From assembly GCA_000469685.2 (NCBI GenBank), contig LS997565.1:10980505-11044504 (forward strand): a stretch of DNA of 64,000 nt. The letters are read 5' to 3'. Below the pieces are notes generated by a model. It was not told the DNA's origin. It did not search any database and worked only from the letters and a program-made list of their open reading frames with translations. Both the position numbers and the translations under genes were made by a program. The first letter of the stretch is position 1, and each line of letters opens with the position of its first letter. Below, in pieces: positions 58,201 through 64,000 of this stretch. This DNA is from Haemonchus contortus (lineage: Eukaryota; Nematoda; Chromadorea; Rhabditida; Trichostrongylidae).

Positions 58201-60509
58201 ACACAACAAGTCCAAACCAGCTGGATATACTAAAGACTAGGGGAAAAGGAAACATGCGGTTCTAGAGTACAGTGGCCTCAGGAGGGGCCATGCACTCGGA
58301 ATCCATTCAGTTCGGAATTCCTAGACGGTATTGAACGGTTTGCCATCGAAGGATGTTGCACTGCTCCTGCTTGCAAATGAACTTGATCTTGAATCTTTGG
58401 CTTTAGAGTAACTTGGATTAATGACGTATCGTCAAAATAATTGCTTATGCTCCCAGGGTTGCCTATCCATTGAATGAACCCAAAAATCCCTCCATTTTCG
58501 CTAATGATGGGAATAATATCCTAGAACAACTTTACAAACGTCATCTAGGATCCCTACAATGGAAACAATGACGCCTTCTTGGTTTTTCTCATGAATTAGC
58601 CAGGAAAGAAGCAAAATGGTGACGTGTTCTATGTACATAATTAATATCTCTGAGCTAGAAAGGCTATTTGTTGGAATTCCTTTGAATCGAAATTTTCCAA
58701 CGAATTCCTTTTCCTTTCTGAAATGAGTTCGGTGGACAGAGAAACTCGTATTTCTCACGGGAATGGATGCCCAGGTTTCTAGGAACGAGATTACGGTAAT
58801 GGCGTTAGTCTAGGATCGCATTTTTTGTTCATTTATTCTACAGCGAGGCTATCTGGGGGTTCTGACGGCTTAACTCCAGATTACGGTAAGCCGTACCGTA
58901 AGCACTGCTCCCTTCAATCCACGAAAAAATCGATGGTCAAGTCATACCGTAATCAGTACTTTTACTCAATACTCTAGAAACATTCAAGGGTCCTCGTGAA
59001 TAACAACGACAACGGCCAAAAACGTCATTACTTTCCGGCAAACAACAAAACCAATTTCAATGGGCCAAAGCCTCGCTAAACAATTTCGAAGACGACTTCC
59101 CAATACAAACAGATTAGTGAAACCACAACAAACAGGGAAATTGGTTAAAAATGATCCGAAGCTCTCCCAGGATGAAGTATGAGTAGAATGAACTCTTCCA
59201 GTATCAATCAATCCCGTCTGAGAGATGCGCCCCGCATTCGACTTCCATTCAGAATCGTAGTGGCGGATTGAATGCGTATGTGGCCTATACAGTGGCTTGT
59301 GGTGGCCAACTGCTGTACAAGTCAGTGTTTTTATTCTCCTAGACGAGTCTGGTACTAATTAACCGAACCCGTGACCATGCATGCGTGATGGTGCGCCACT
59401 TGCCACTACACCACCTCCGCCCATAGAGATGGAGCATAATCCCTCAGTCATGTTCTTGGGGTGTCCAAAACGGTATGTTACCAATCATTAACTGACCCGA
59501 AGGGATGAAAGGCATGGTCAGCCCAAACGAGTATCGATCTGGGATTCGATCCTCGGGTAATGAGTGTGTGACAACACGTCACTTTCGCTACACCGCCTCC
59601 ACAAAATTTGTTAATTATTTATAATTATAAAGGCGTTCTTATCATCTTGTTGGGTCGCCAACTATAGTGCGCATGACCGTGACAACATGGGAATGGAAAT
59701 TCCCTCTTAGGTACTAATGATAGCTCTATGATTCTGCTTTACCAGGTAAAGACCCACGATGCTTGTACGTTCATGGGAAAGAATCTAATTCACCAAAATA
59801 CCTAAGGCTCGGAAAAAGGAGCCCTCAAAACAGTTAAAATAGAAAATAATCTGAAGAAAAATCCAATGGAGCCATTCCGCTGATTTCTGGTATCATTCAG
59901 TCTCTCCGGATTGGATTGGACAGCTACGCTAGCAGTAAAAAAGCCCCCCACAAATACAGCACCTATAATTACTCAAGAACCCATTGAAGGGGATCACAAG
60001 TATCAACTAGGACTTTAGGTTTTGCAGATGCTTATGCAATTTTCCCTGTGGCTGTAAGAAATGAGCCTAGATTGATTCGGGTAGAGTTATTTTCAAGGAC
60101 AAGGCATTTTGTAGGGATAGCAGCTCAGTCACAGCTCTATCTATTTATTCGAAATAAACAAGTGGTTTAAAATATTCAAAAATCAATGAATGCAATAGAT
60201 CTGTAAATAACTAAAGTTCTTAGACGAAAAATTGTAAAAATTAAGTTGCAGAAAATTGTAAGGCTATAATTTAGAAAACTGCCATTACCTCAGCCGCATC
60301 AAAGTAATGAATATCACTAGAGAATTGCCGATGACGGCCAGTAGAGCTATGACGGCATAGATTATGCACCAGAAAATCTGAAATTTCAAATTCGGTCCAT
60401 TACCAGTACAATGGACTTCGAAAGTATGACTGACCAATTCGGCTAGAGTTAACTCGTACAGTTCTCCATCTTCATCACTACTGTAATCGAGTTCCGTGAT
60501 ATTCGTCAT
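43129..60509 (-). CDS. Neuropeptide-receptor-like class A GPCR (ten coding exons)
   Basis: Exons in order: 60289-60509 (start), 48124-48226, 47301-47455, 47140-47245, 46249-46368, 45721-45804, 45193-45293, 45037-45127, 44463-44570 and 43129-43254. They total 1215 nt and 404 residues, and every phase agrees. It is a plasma-membrane receptor. Landmarks: glycosylation site NIT at 3; GN 61-62 in TM1; NLAFADLL with D90 in TM2; C117 and C196 for the TM3-ECL2 disulfide; W167 in TM4; P221 in TM5; CWFP 278-281 in TM6; NPIIY 319-323 in TM7; C340/C343 in the tail as possible palmitoylation sites. The TM2-TM3 segment IPFKFQAALFQ resembles leucokinin/tachykinin-type peptide receptors, so a peptide ligand is inferred but its identity is unknown. 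Odd points: HEF replaces DRY at 141-143, and intron 1 is 12 kb and carries a young LTR retrotransposon. Confidence 0.92.
44463..44570 (-). CDS. GPCR exon 9 (helix 8 and proximal tail)
   Basis: Flanked by TATTACAG and GTAAGC. It encodes NKYKREYRRVFNCLRC and then RADTAMEVEPQKFETEYSVG. The basic amphipathic stretch after NPIIYGLFN and the CLRC pair suit helix 8 and a palmitoylation site. Confidence 0.88.
44655..44935 (+). mobile_element. Composite SINE in GPCR intron 8
   Basis: The main part, 44700-44935, is in plus orientation with GCCAACCAAGCCTTCCATTC, GGTACCAGACTCGCGTGGGA, CATTGTATAAGCCACATACG and GACGGGATTGACTAG. It is preceded at 44655-44697 by an inverted copy of the SINE 3' end (TCAATCCCGTCTGAGGAATG). 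The tRNA-like head is missing. This suggests a rearranged or twice-hit site. Confidence 0.75.
45037..45127 (-). CDS. GPCR exon 8 (TM7)
   Basis: Flanked by ATATTTCAG and GTAAGT. It encodes WKYINILFFCSHWLAMSNSC followed by LNPIIYGLFN. NPIIY is the class A NPxxY motif. The first base completes the Gly codon split from exon 7. Confidence 0.95.
45193..45293 (-). CDS. GPCR exon 7 (TM6)
   Basis: Flanked by TTTACAG and GTTCGT. It encodes LMNMLMIVVACFSLCWFPLE followed by TYLLLNEIRPEIN. CWFP is the class A CWxP motif. It ends GG, with the codon completed in exon 8. Confidence 0.94.
45721..45804 (-). CDS. GPCR exon 6 (third intracellular loop)
   Basis: Flanked by CTCTTTCAG and GTAATT, with exactly 28 codons in phase 0: IWGSTVNSSEQQ followed by TSNTHTNLNTEISNRK. 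Its polar composition and its position between TM5 and TM6 identify it as ICL3. Confidence 0.85.
46249..46368 (-). CDS. GPCR exon 5 (ECL2 end and TM5)
   Basis: Flanked by CTCATTCAG and GTAAGT, with 40 codons. It begins CRPVYADENWWKMYNVYL and continues TIIHYFVPMIILDTAYTMIA. C196 is the ECL2 cysteine expected to pair with C117, and P221 is the TM5 proline. Confidence 0.93.
46968..47085 (+). mobile_element. Possible SINE fragment in GPCR intron 4
   Basis: CCCAACAAGCCTGGGTCATTTG is followed by GGTACCCAGAACCGTTGAGA and CATTGGCCTGATACACATTC. The words follow the order of the SINE body but are strongly diverged, and both ends are missing. Confidence 0.35.
47140..47245 (-). CDS. GPCR exon 4 (TM4)
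   Basis: The acceptor GGTTTAAG completes Arg160, then SLVLLIWLVAALVSLPHGLF and HRVYLIQDGDLIISQ. W167 is the TM4 tryptophan and P176 lies at its extracellular end. The donor CAG|GTTTTC is weaker than usual but leads in phase to the ECL2 cysteine of exon 5. Confidence 0.9.
47301..47455 (-). CDS. GPCR exon 3 (TM3, HEF in place of DRY)
   Basis: Flanked by TTTTCAG and GTGAGA. It encodes EWFLPSSLCQIVPYAETVSL, then SVSVFTLTASAVHEFRTT and FFPKQGRLNTRSA. C117 begins TM3. Counting 24 residues on reaches H141-E142-F143 (47351-47359), where class A receptors carry D/E-R-Y. Confidence 0.94.
48124..48226 (-). CDS. GPCR exon 2 (TM2)
   Basis: Flanked by the acceptor ATATTCTAG and the donor GTACGG. The first base completes Arg74, then TRAVTTYFIINLAFADLLTG and IFAIPFKFQAALFQ. 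D90 is the conserved sodium-site Asp of TM2. Confidence 0.94.
49356..49432 (+). repeat. tRNA-like fragment
   Basis: ACGTGGCGCAACGGCTGCAG resembles an A box and AAGGTCGAATCCAGCC a B box, about 40 bases apart as in tRNA genes. No acceptor stem is evident, so a SINE head or tRNA remnant is likely. Confidence 0.35.
50752..51012. repeat. 261-bp segment with 12-bp terminal inverted repeats
   Basis: GGGTCAGGAGGT at 50752-50763 is inverted exactly as ACCTCCTGACCC at 51001-51012. There is no clear target duplication. Just beyond the right end, CATATAAGCCACATATTCC and CCCTGACGGATGCG resemble the SINE body. It may be a small non-autonomous DNA element. Confidence 0.4.
51844..51890. repeat. Short hairpin with palindromic loop
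   Basis: TGCAAGAGTCACATC is followed, after TGCACATGTGCA-type sequence, by its reverse complement with one mismatch (GATGTGACCCTTGCA). It is a local stem-loop of unknown meaning in GPCR intron 1. Confidence 0.6.
52086..52098. repeat. Run of 13 G
   Basis: A homopolymer of thirteen G on the plus strand. It is a likely site of length error or polymorphism. Confidence 0.9.
53248..53252 (+). repeat. Target site duplication, left copy
   Basis: AGTCC directly before the 5' LTR, repeated at 58209-58213 directly after the 3' LTR. A 5-bp duplication is usual for Ty3/gypsy-type integrase. Confidence 0.95.
53253..53462 (+). repeat. 5' LTR (210 bp)
   Basis: It starts TGTTGTGTGTAGTGG and ends GAACACAACA. 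It contains a TATA box (TATATAAA, 53318-53325) and a poly(A) signal (AATAAA, 53399-53404), so U3, R and U5 functions are all plausible. A small internal palindrome, GTGGTTAT...ATAACCAC, lies near its start. Confidence 0.96.
53464..53481 (+). promoter_or_regulatory. Probable primer-binding site
   Basis: TGGCGATCAGGATATTTG begins two bases beyond the end of the 5' LTR. TGG is the complement of the tRNA CCA end, and the position is where a tRNA primer would anneal. I cannot name the tRNA. Confidence 0.6.
53699..57586 (+). CDS. Gag-Pol polyprotein, truncated by TAG in the integrase C-terminal region
   Basis: A single frame of 1295 codons starting at ATG 53699 (MVGGTMDTTTML). The gag region is about residues 1-275. 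Two zinc knuckles follow: C277-C280-H284-C289, one residue shorter than the usual CX2CX4HX4C, and C296-C299-H304-C309, which is standard. The protease active site is DTGSD at 378-382. The reverse transcriptase has YLDD at 660-663, and RNase H has D809 in AADACDYG. The integrase has the HHCC zinc site starting at H1034/H1037, then catalytic D1098, D1152 and E1188 with the exact 35-residue spacing. All catalytic residues are present. Translation stops at TAG 57584-57586, while the same frame continues open for 106 codons. The product copies and integrates the element. A leader of about 235 bases precedes the ATG. Confidence 0.95.
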   Translation: MVGGTMDTTTMLSMFTQLMEEQRSAMSSMMSTIMKEQKDIIARVIDSVPEHDQRVRKAEEPLALPNVMAALSNRIEKFIFDPDADMSFTKWFSRYKEVFSEDAKQLSENNKVRLLCEKLDSVTFDKYQRHILPKDVSQIGFDETVEVLKQLFDYKASLFTTRYQCLKLEKSDAEDYLTYTGRVNEFCEKAKIHELDSDGIKCLLWIFGLKSQQEAEIRQRLIAILDREHKAGRSVSLHELHKECENFLSLRRDSEIVAGYTKTVEAAIVEKRNEIECFNCEGNHYARQCKSKPWFCKKCRKTGHKEKFCDILRQKKPVVQDETTKKVWKRNREAKGGRKAPRRQVRTVEIANAAIEADCPRMYIDAVVNNCDVRFLLDTGSDITLLNENTWKMMGSPVLERTNIVVKNASGENMKIYGKLKCQIKMKGVETKGYAYVTPYNSLIGLEWIRANEEMKYHLEMMAAEVKMTSMVKIEEELKKTYPGVFEEGLGCCTKEHVDLQLNPNVRPVFCNSRPVPHAALEAVNAELERLVHINVIEPVSHSEWAAPIVCVKKQNGKLRICADFSNGLNRALQSYGYPLPIPEDIFASLNGGTIFSQIDLSDAYLQLELSEESKKKVVINTHKGLFRYNRLPFGIKTAPGIFQQVMNKMVTGLQGVATYLDDILVSGRNEQEHRENLLAVFRRIADYGFKIRLDKCTFARPEIQYLGFILDKNGRRPNPEKIKAIKNMDEPKNIVQLRSFLGMITYYSVFVPTMKTLRGPLDALLRKDVKWRWTSKEHEAFEKLKTALSSDANLAHYDPQQKIVVAADACDYGIGCVISHRYEDGSEKPIAHASRSLSDAEKKYSQIEKEALGLVFAVKKFHKYLFGRKFLLLTDHKPLLAIFGDKKGVPVYSANRLMRWATILLGYDFDIEYVKTTQFGQVDGLSRLMQKHNVSDEDVVVAAVENDVSRLLKDCIRRLPLTHEHIRDSTAKDSLLKNVKACVKSGKWSKVNSKLSPFFNRRGTLSIVDGCLMMAERVVVPEELQSRVLKELHAGHPGIVRMKKLARSYVYWPNLDKDCEELVRNCSRCQEYAKNPIKAPLEAWSTPAYVWQRIHIDFAGPVFGLFYLVVVDSYSKWPEIIEMTSISASQTVKELKKMFARYGIPQTIVSDNGTQFTSEQFRMMCEEGGITHVKIAPYHPQSNGQAERFVDTLKRGIKKLKGEEKPSEETLNVILQAYRTTPNDCLNNSTPAEVFLGRKLRTRLSLLCPMEMSLTPPSEESRKKMIEQFNRRNNAVPKEFEIGQAVYAQVWRAP
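57587..57907 (+). pseudogene. Cut-off integrase C-terminal tail
   Basis: The frame of the polyprotein remains open from just after the TAG to the next TAG at 57905-57907. It includes IGKVNYEVDLSG, which resembles the conserved integrase C-terminal (GPY/F-like) region, and ends in a basic RRSKRIRRP stretch typical of Ty3/gypsy polyproteins. It is therefore the natural end of the protein, now behind a stop codon. Either a single substitution, an assembly error or stop readthrough explains this. Confidence 0.85.
57991..57998 (+). promoter_or_regulatory. Polypurine tract
   Basis: GGGGGAGG immediately precedes the 3' LTR, the normal place for plus-strand priming. Confidence 0.9.
57999..58208 (+). 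repeat. 3' LTR (210 bp)
   Basis: By eye it is identical to 53253-53462. Its AATAAA is at 58145-58150. It is followed by the AGTCC duplication. Confidence 0.96.
58209..58213 (+). repeat. Target site duplication, right copy
   Basis: AGTCC directly after the 3' LTR, matching 53248-53252. Confidence 0.95.
59203..59422 (-). mobile_element. SINE copy in GPCR intron 1
   Basis: In minus orientation the head GGGCGGAGGTGGTGTAGTGG starts at 59422. The 3' part contains the reverse complement of CGCATTCGACTTCCATTCAG and ends at ATCAATCCCGTCTGAG. The B-box region is shortened compared with 26533-26810. Confidence 0.8.
59490..59602 (-). mobile_element. SINE head fragment in GPCR intron 1
   Basis: The minus strand begins GTGGAGGCGGTGTAGCGAAA, with B box GGATCGAATCCCAGATCG, then GGGCTGACCATGCCTTTCAT. 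The 3' half is absent. Confidence 0.7.
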
Positions 60510-60512
60510 GTT
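60289..60512 (-). CDS. GPCR exon 1 (N-terminus and TM1)
   Basis: The acceptor GTGCTTTCAG sits 3 bases before ATG 60509-60507, suggesting trans-splicing or a non-coding first exon. It encodes MTNITELDYSSDEDGELYEL, an acidic glycosylatable N-terminus. TM1 is about residues 43-70 (FWCIIYAVIALLAVIGNSL), with N62 as the conserved TM1 Asn. The donor is GAG|GTAATG. The open frame continues upstream of the acceptor, but that part looks like intron or leader. Confidence 0.93.
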
Positions 60513-61832
60513 CTGAAAGCACAAACAAACATAGAAGATGTAGGCGGTTGGGACGATGAAGTGGGAACCGCCCTCGGAAGCCAATGAAACCTCATCTGCT
60601 TCCATGGGAGCCTCCCATCGACCTTCGTCGTCGCTGATGATGGTTGAAGGCGTAAAACAACACTCAGCTATGCGAACAAAGTCGATACATTTCAAAAGGG
60701 TTACCCTTTCAGTCAAGTGTTATGAGTAAAACAATAGAATGGATTTTTGAATGGTCAGAGGAGTGAGAAAGAGAAAAAAGGATGAGGAGCAAGAGTTCGG
60801 CCCAGAACTTTTCTCTGGGAGTCGTAGATATCCCTAACTACTGGTCTATACCGCCTTTCATAAACTTCACTGAAAAGCTGATTCAGTTCAGTGTAATACG
60901 TTCCCACGTAGGGCTATACCTCCCAATAATCCCGACAAGGGAAGAATTACCTAGCCGGATTGGGAAGACAGCCAAGGATGTTCCTTCCCTTCCTGCTCTC
61001 TCAACGTCGTAGTGCCCCGGCTTGGAACTCCACTTCATTATCAGAATGTCAGAAGCTTTCCCTATGCTAAAACTGTCCCTCTGATGGTATCAAAATGGAC
61101 ACCTCCGAAACAGGATAGGAGGAAAGAATCGAAAGGCCGGGAGGTGGTGAATAAGCAAGGCCTGAAGAAGGTTGTCAGAAATCGAGTCGGATAGCCAAAT
61201 TGTCGTACACACATCTGCCCATCGATATAACCAACATTGTGGAGAAGACAACGACGACGAGCTGACACCGCATTTGCTCAAGAATACGATTAAAAGTGCT
61301 AGCGTTTATCCGTCGACGCCACAAAAATAACAAAAACCTCCGAAGCTGTTTACGGATCGAGCTCAGACGGGATTCTGCTGATTCACCTATACTTTCTGGG
61401 CTATGTCGCAGTCTTTCGGGCTATGGAAGCTTCGGCTTCTAGTCATCCCTGGATGAGCCAGTTGGACGTGGGGAATTTGCCAGTCTGTAGTCGCCTGCTT
61501 GGCAAAGGCTCAATAAAAGCGGCCTATCGGGAGAAGCTCTTCTGAAATGAGATATTTCAGGTACTGAAAAAGATCTTTTTTCGTAAAATATGATTCATAT
61601 CTACAAGGATGTATCGCAGCGATTACTTGGGTAGTTTACCAACACGCGAACACCTCGTTGGAACCAACCCATGCCAACCAAGGCACTTGCCCTTTGGCGA
61701 GGGCTTCAATGGCAGCCAGGGATATCATGAATGACCAAAACTCACGCAAACTTCTTTTATGGTTCCCATAGTAGCTAAATATAGATAATTAGCCACTCGA
61801 ATTATTGTTGGATTCCTAACAAAAAGGGAGAA

Positions 61833-61848
61833 AATCGATATATCGATT
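61833..61848. promoter_or_regulatory. 16-bp perfect palindrome AATCGATATATCGATT
   Basis: It lies about 1.3 kb upstream of the first GPCR coding exon. The TATCGAT word also clusters just upstream of the EGF gene. It could be a binding site for a dimeric factor, but none is assigned. Confidence 0.3.
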
Positions 61849-63306
61849 GGAGTTTCTCTTTTACTAGTTCTCAAGACTTGGATGAAAGCCAGTCATATAC
61901 CGTAGCCTTAATATATTAAGTAGGAATGCACGTAAGAGTTAAAGAGCAATAAAGGTACCACAAGAGACCTTTCAGAATTTTTCGGCCACGGCCCTATGCC
62001 CTTTTTTCCCAAGTAATCCATCACTTCCGTTAGACTCACTTATGGAGTGGGAACGCGACGTTTCCATCTCCTTTCCTTTCCCAAGCACAGCACACCTCAT
62101 CCTTTTGAACCCACCCACACAGCCATCACCCCTCTTTCGCTATGCCGCCCTCTTTTGGGTTCACAAGAGTTCGCATTGCTAAAAATGCATCAACACAAAG
62201 TATATCGAAGAAACGTTGGGAGTGTATCCCAAACTCCCGATGCCTACCCTCTAGAGCTGCAAATGAACTCAATCTGGATTGCTTTTTTGGCAAAGCCTCA
62301 ACTTCAGATTGGTACATGAGGGTACCCGGAACTTACCTACTAATTGTATCGGTATCGTCAATCATGGTTCACATTAGCCGCTCAGCTACCCACTATTCCA
62401 AATCTCCTCAATATCAGACCTTCGGATTAGCCGAAATGCTGACGTCCGAGACGTAGAAAATCACATTTTGGGGAGAATTACCGACCAAATTTCGTGGCTC
62501 ATTTTCATTTGTTCTTCTTGTTCTATCGGAATGCAAGTCATGAGCACCATAAGAAGTGTGAAACACACAAAATGGTCTATTAGTCGACCCTCGTTCCTGT
62601 CTTCGAAAACCAGATTCAACCATTGGATCTATCTATGCTCACTGCCTCAAGTGGAGACTGGGTACATTTGCCCCATCACAAGGGATAGTGCTACCAGTGA
62701 AAGACAGCGTCTTAGAAAATCGCTATGCCAGTGAGTACTATTCACCCGGGAGTTGATGTCAAACATGGCTTTCCAAACCTATCCACTTCAGAAAAAGCTT
62801 CACTTGGGGTAAGAGGGTGGTCAAAGGGTAGGCCCGCTACCTTCACAATCCCTCTTTGGCTGAAAGAACAAAGATGTTCGACCTTGGCTATAGATTCCAG
62901 CTTTCCAATTGAGTACTAGATTTACGAGAACCTTACTCAAATAGGAGGAGATAAGACGGTGCAAAGGAAGGAACGTCAGCAGAGCTCACACTGAGAGCAA
63001 AAGCAACTCTTTCTGCTTTAGAACGGAAGACGCTCTTTAGAACTAGAAAATGACTATAAGAACTAGATAAAAGTACGAGAAATCTGGAAATGGAAGTAAT
63101 TCACGATGAGAAAAGCCCTTGCAGACGGTACGGAATTCTCATGGAGTAATTAGCGCTAGTAAAAACGAAATGAGATGAGAGGCGATTCCTCATGCAGAAT
63201 CCATAAGAAAGGGATCATGTAATGTGAGGAAGAGTGCTTTACAAAAAACTGCTGTACTAATGAGTAGGCAGAACTGCTCAATCGTGAGGAAGCTGTGAGA
63301 AACTCC

Positions 63307-63431
63307 AAGACAGACCGACAGACATTGAAGAGGATTGAGAGTGATGGCCCATTTAGTCCCATAGAAGAACCCGAGAAGGACAGACAAACATTAAAGAAGA
63401 TTGGGACTGATGGCCTATTTGGTGTCCCATA
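63307..63431 (+). repeat. Diverged tandem duplication, unit about 70 bp
   Basis: AGACAGACCGACAGACATTG...GTGATGGCCCATTTAGTCCCATA is followed by AGGACAGACAAACATTAAAG...CTGATGGCCTATTTGGTGTCCCATA. The words keep their order with scattered substitutions. Confidence 0.7.
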
Positions 63432-63814
63432 TCCCCATTAACATTACAATGGTACTCGTGGGACCAGTCAGTGCAGTGGGATAGACCCAAAAGGGGAAGT
63501 GAGCGGACTTTAACGATTTCAAAGTACTTTAGACGGTTCACATGATTCAGAGCACTTCCCTTCGGGAGTCTTCTTTGCTCTTTCCAACAAAACCAGGAAG
63601 GTGGATGTGGGCTTAAGTGAAGATGGTGAGGGTGGGCTTATGGACAATCTAGAAAGAGAAGCAAAGGGTTTGGGTGACATCACTAGCGTCTGTCTCCCAC
63701 AGAAGCGCTCGGATGCGTATTTGGCCCAGCAACGGATTGTGGGGGTTATTTAATGTTTAACGCGAGCCGAAGCAGGGGTTTATATCAGACCAGTCTGATA
63801 CCTTCAACCTACAT

Positions 63815-63920
63815 CAAAGAAGTGAAAGGCTTAGTCCGTCTAGGTGAAGAATAGACCCATGATTCAATCCCTGCCCCTGTGGGTGGTCGGTGCCAATGCG
63901 CACCATTCCACCTCCGCCTT
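63815..63920 (-). mobile_element. SINE head fragment
   Basis: The minus strand starts GGCGGAGGTGGAATGGTGCG, with a B-box-like GGGATTGAATCATGGG and then body-like sequence. It is diverged and truncated. Confidence 0.5.
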
Positions 63921-64000
63921 TATGCTTGAATGTAGATGTTAATCTCAAACTAAAATAAATGGTAGACTCTCTGGCGATAACGGCCACGTTTTTTGAGCAC

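Larger units (their letters stand above)
53253..58208 (+). mobile_element. Ty3/gypsy-like LTR retrotransposon, very young
   Basis: 4956 bp, bounded by 210-bp LTRs that I read as identical and that start TGTTGTG and end CACAACA. A 5-bp AGTCC duplication flanks it. Between the LTRs lie a leader with a primer-binding site, one gag-pol frame (gag, two zinc knuckles, protease, reverse transcriptase, RNase H, integrase) and a GGGGGAGG polypurine tract. The RT-RNase H-integrase order places it in Ty3/gypsy rather than copia. It lies antisense inside intron 1 of the GPCR gene. There is no envelope-like frame. Identical LTRs indicate recent insertion, yet the frame has a premature TAG. Confidence 0.97.
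48227..60288 (-). other. GPCR intron 1 (12,062 bp)
   Basis: It runs from GTAATG after exon 1 to TTCTAG before exon 2. It contains the LTR retrotransposon 53253-58208, SINE copies at 59203-59422 and 59490-59602, a tRNA-like fragment near 49356-49432 and a small inverted-repeat segment at 50752-51012. Without the LTR element the intron would be about 7.1 kb. No other coding sequence is supported in it. Confidence 0.85.
60513..64000. other. Upstream flank of the GPCR gene, no recognised gene
   Basis: Promoter sequences of the GPCR would lie here, but no TATA box or other element can be assigned. It contains a palindrome at 61833-61848, a short tandem duplication at 63307-63431 and a SINE fragment at 63815-63920. 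The open frames are short and featureless. Confidence 0.5.

Noticed and set aside
60513..60716. Upstream extension of the GPCR first exon (further 68 codons)
   Set aside because: A strong GTGCTTTCAG acceptor lies just before the ATG at 60509, and the peptide after it starts with a normal glycosylated GPCR N-terminus. The upstream residues look like intron or leader read-through.
1..64000. CRISPR arrays, rRNA genes, bacterial operons
   Set aside because: No regularly spaced direct repeats, no conserved rRNA core sequences and no ribosome-binding-site-led gene strings were seen. The spliced genes show that the DNA is eukaryotic.

Overview
The window reads as eukaryotic and most probably nematode. 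I infer this from genes broken into small exons with short T-rich 3' splice sites (mostly TTTCAG-like), two genes whose first coding exon starts only 3-8 bases after a splice acceptor (as expected of spliced-leader trans-splicing), and the type of GPCR and Ty3 element present. The species cannot be named from the sequence. Most of the 64 kb is intron, intergenic DNA and repeats.

Two multi-exon genes could be assembled by hand, both on the minus strand and both with consistent reading phases across every splice. (1) A secreted EGF-repeat protein, seven exons from 19266 down to about 7350: signal peptide, a cysteine-containing N-terminal region, then four EGF-like CxCx8C modules. Exon 3 carries an apparent one-base frameshift. 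(2) A complete class A (rhodopsin-type) neuropeptide-receptor-like GPCR of 404 residues, ten coding exons from 60509 down to 43129. All seven helices and most class A landmarks are visible, except that the DRY box at the end of helix 3 reads HEF.

Mobile DNA fills the large introns. The 12-kb first intron of the GPCR holds a very young Ty3/gypsy-like LTR retrotransposon (53253-58208) in antisense orientation to its host, with apparently identical 210-bp LTRs, an AGTCC target duplication and one long gag-pol frame closed early by a TAG inside the integrase C-terminal region. The 5.9-kb second intron of the EGF gene holds a decayed mariner (14646-15926). A tRNA-derived SINE family is scattered over the window in both orientations, including inside GPCR and EGF introns. 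A 161-bp foldback element (42266-42426), several small inverted repeats and some tRNA-like sequences complete the repeat content.

Layout: 1-7100, no recognised gene; 7350-19274, EGF gene; 19275-43120, gene-poor DNA with polypurine-biased tracts and SINEs; 43129-60512, GPCR gene with its guest elements; 60513-64000, upstream flank of the GPCR with no recognised gene. The exon models were read by eye, without homology searches or transcript data.
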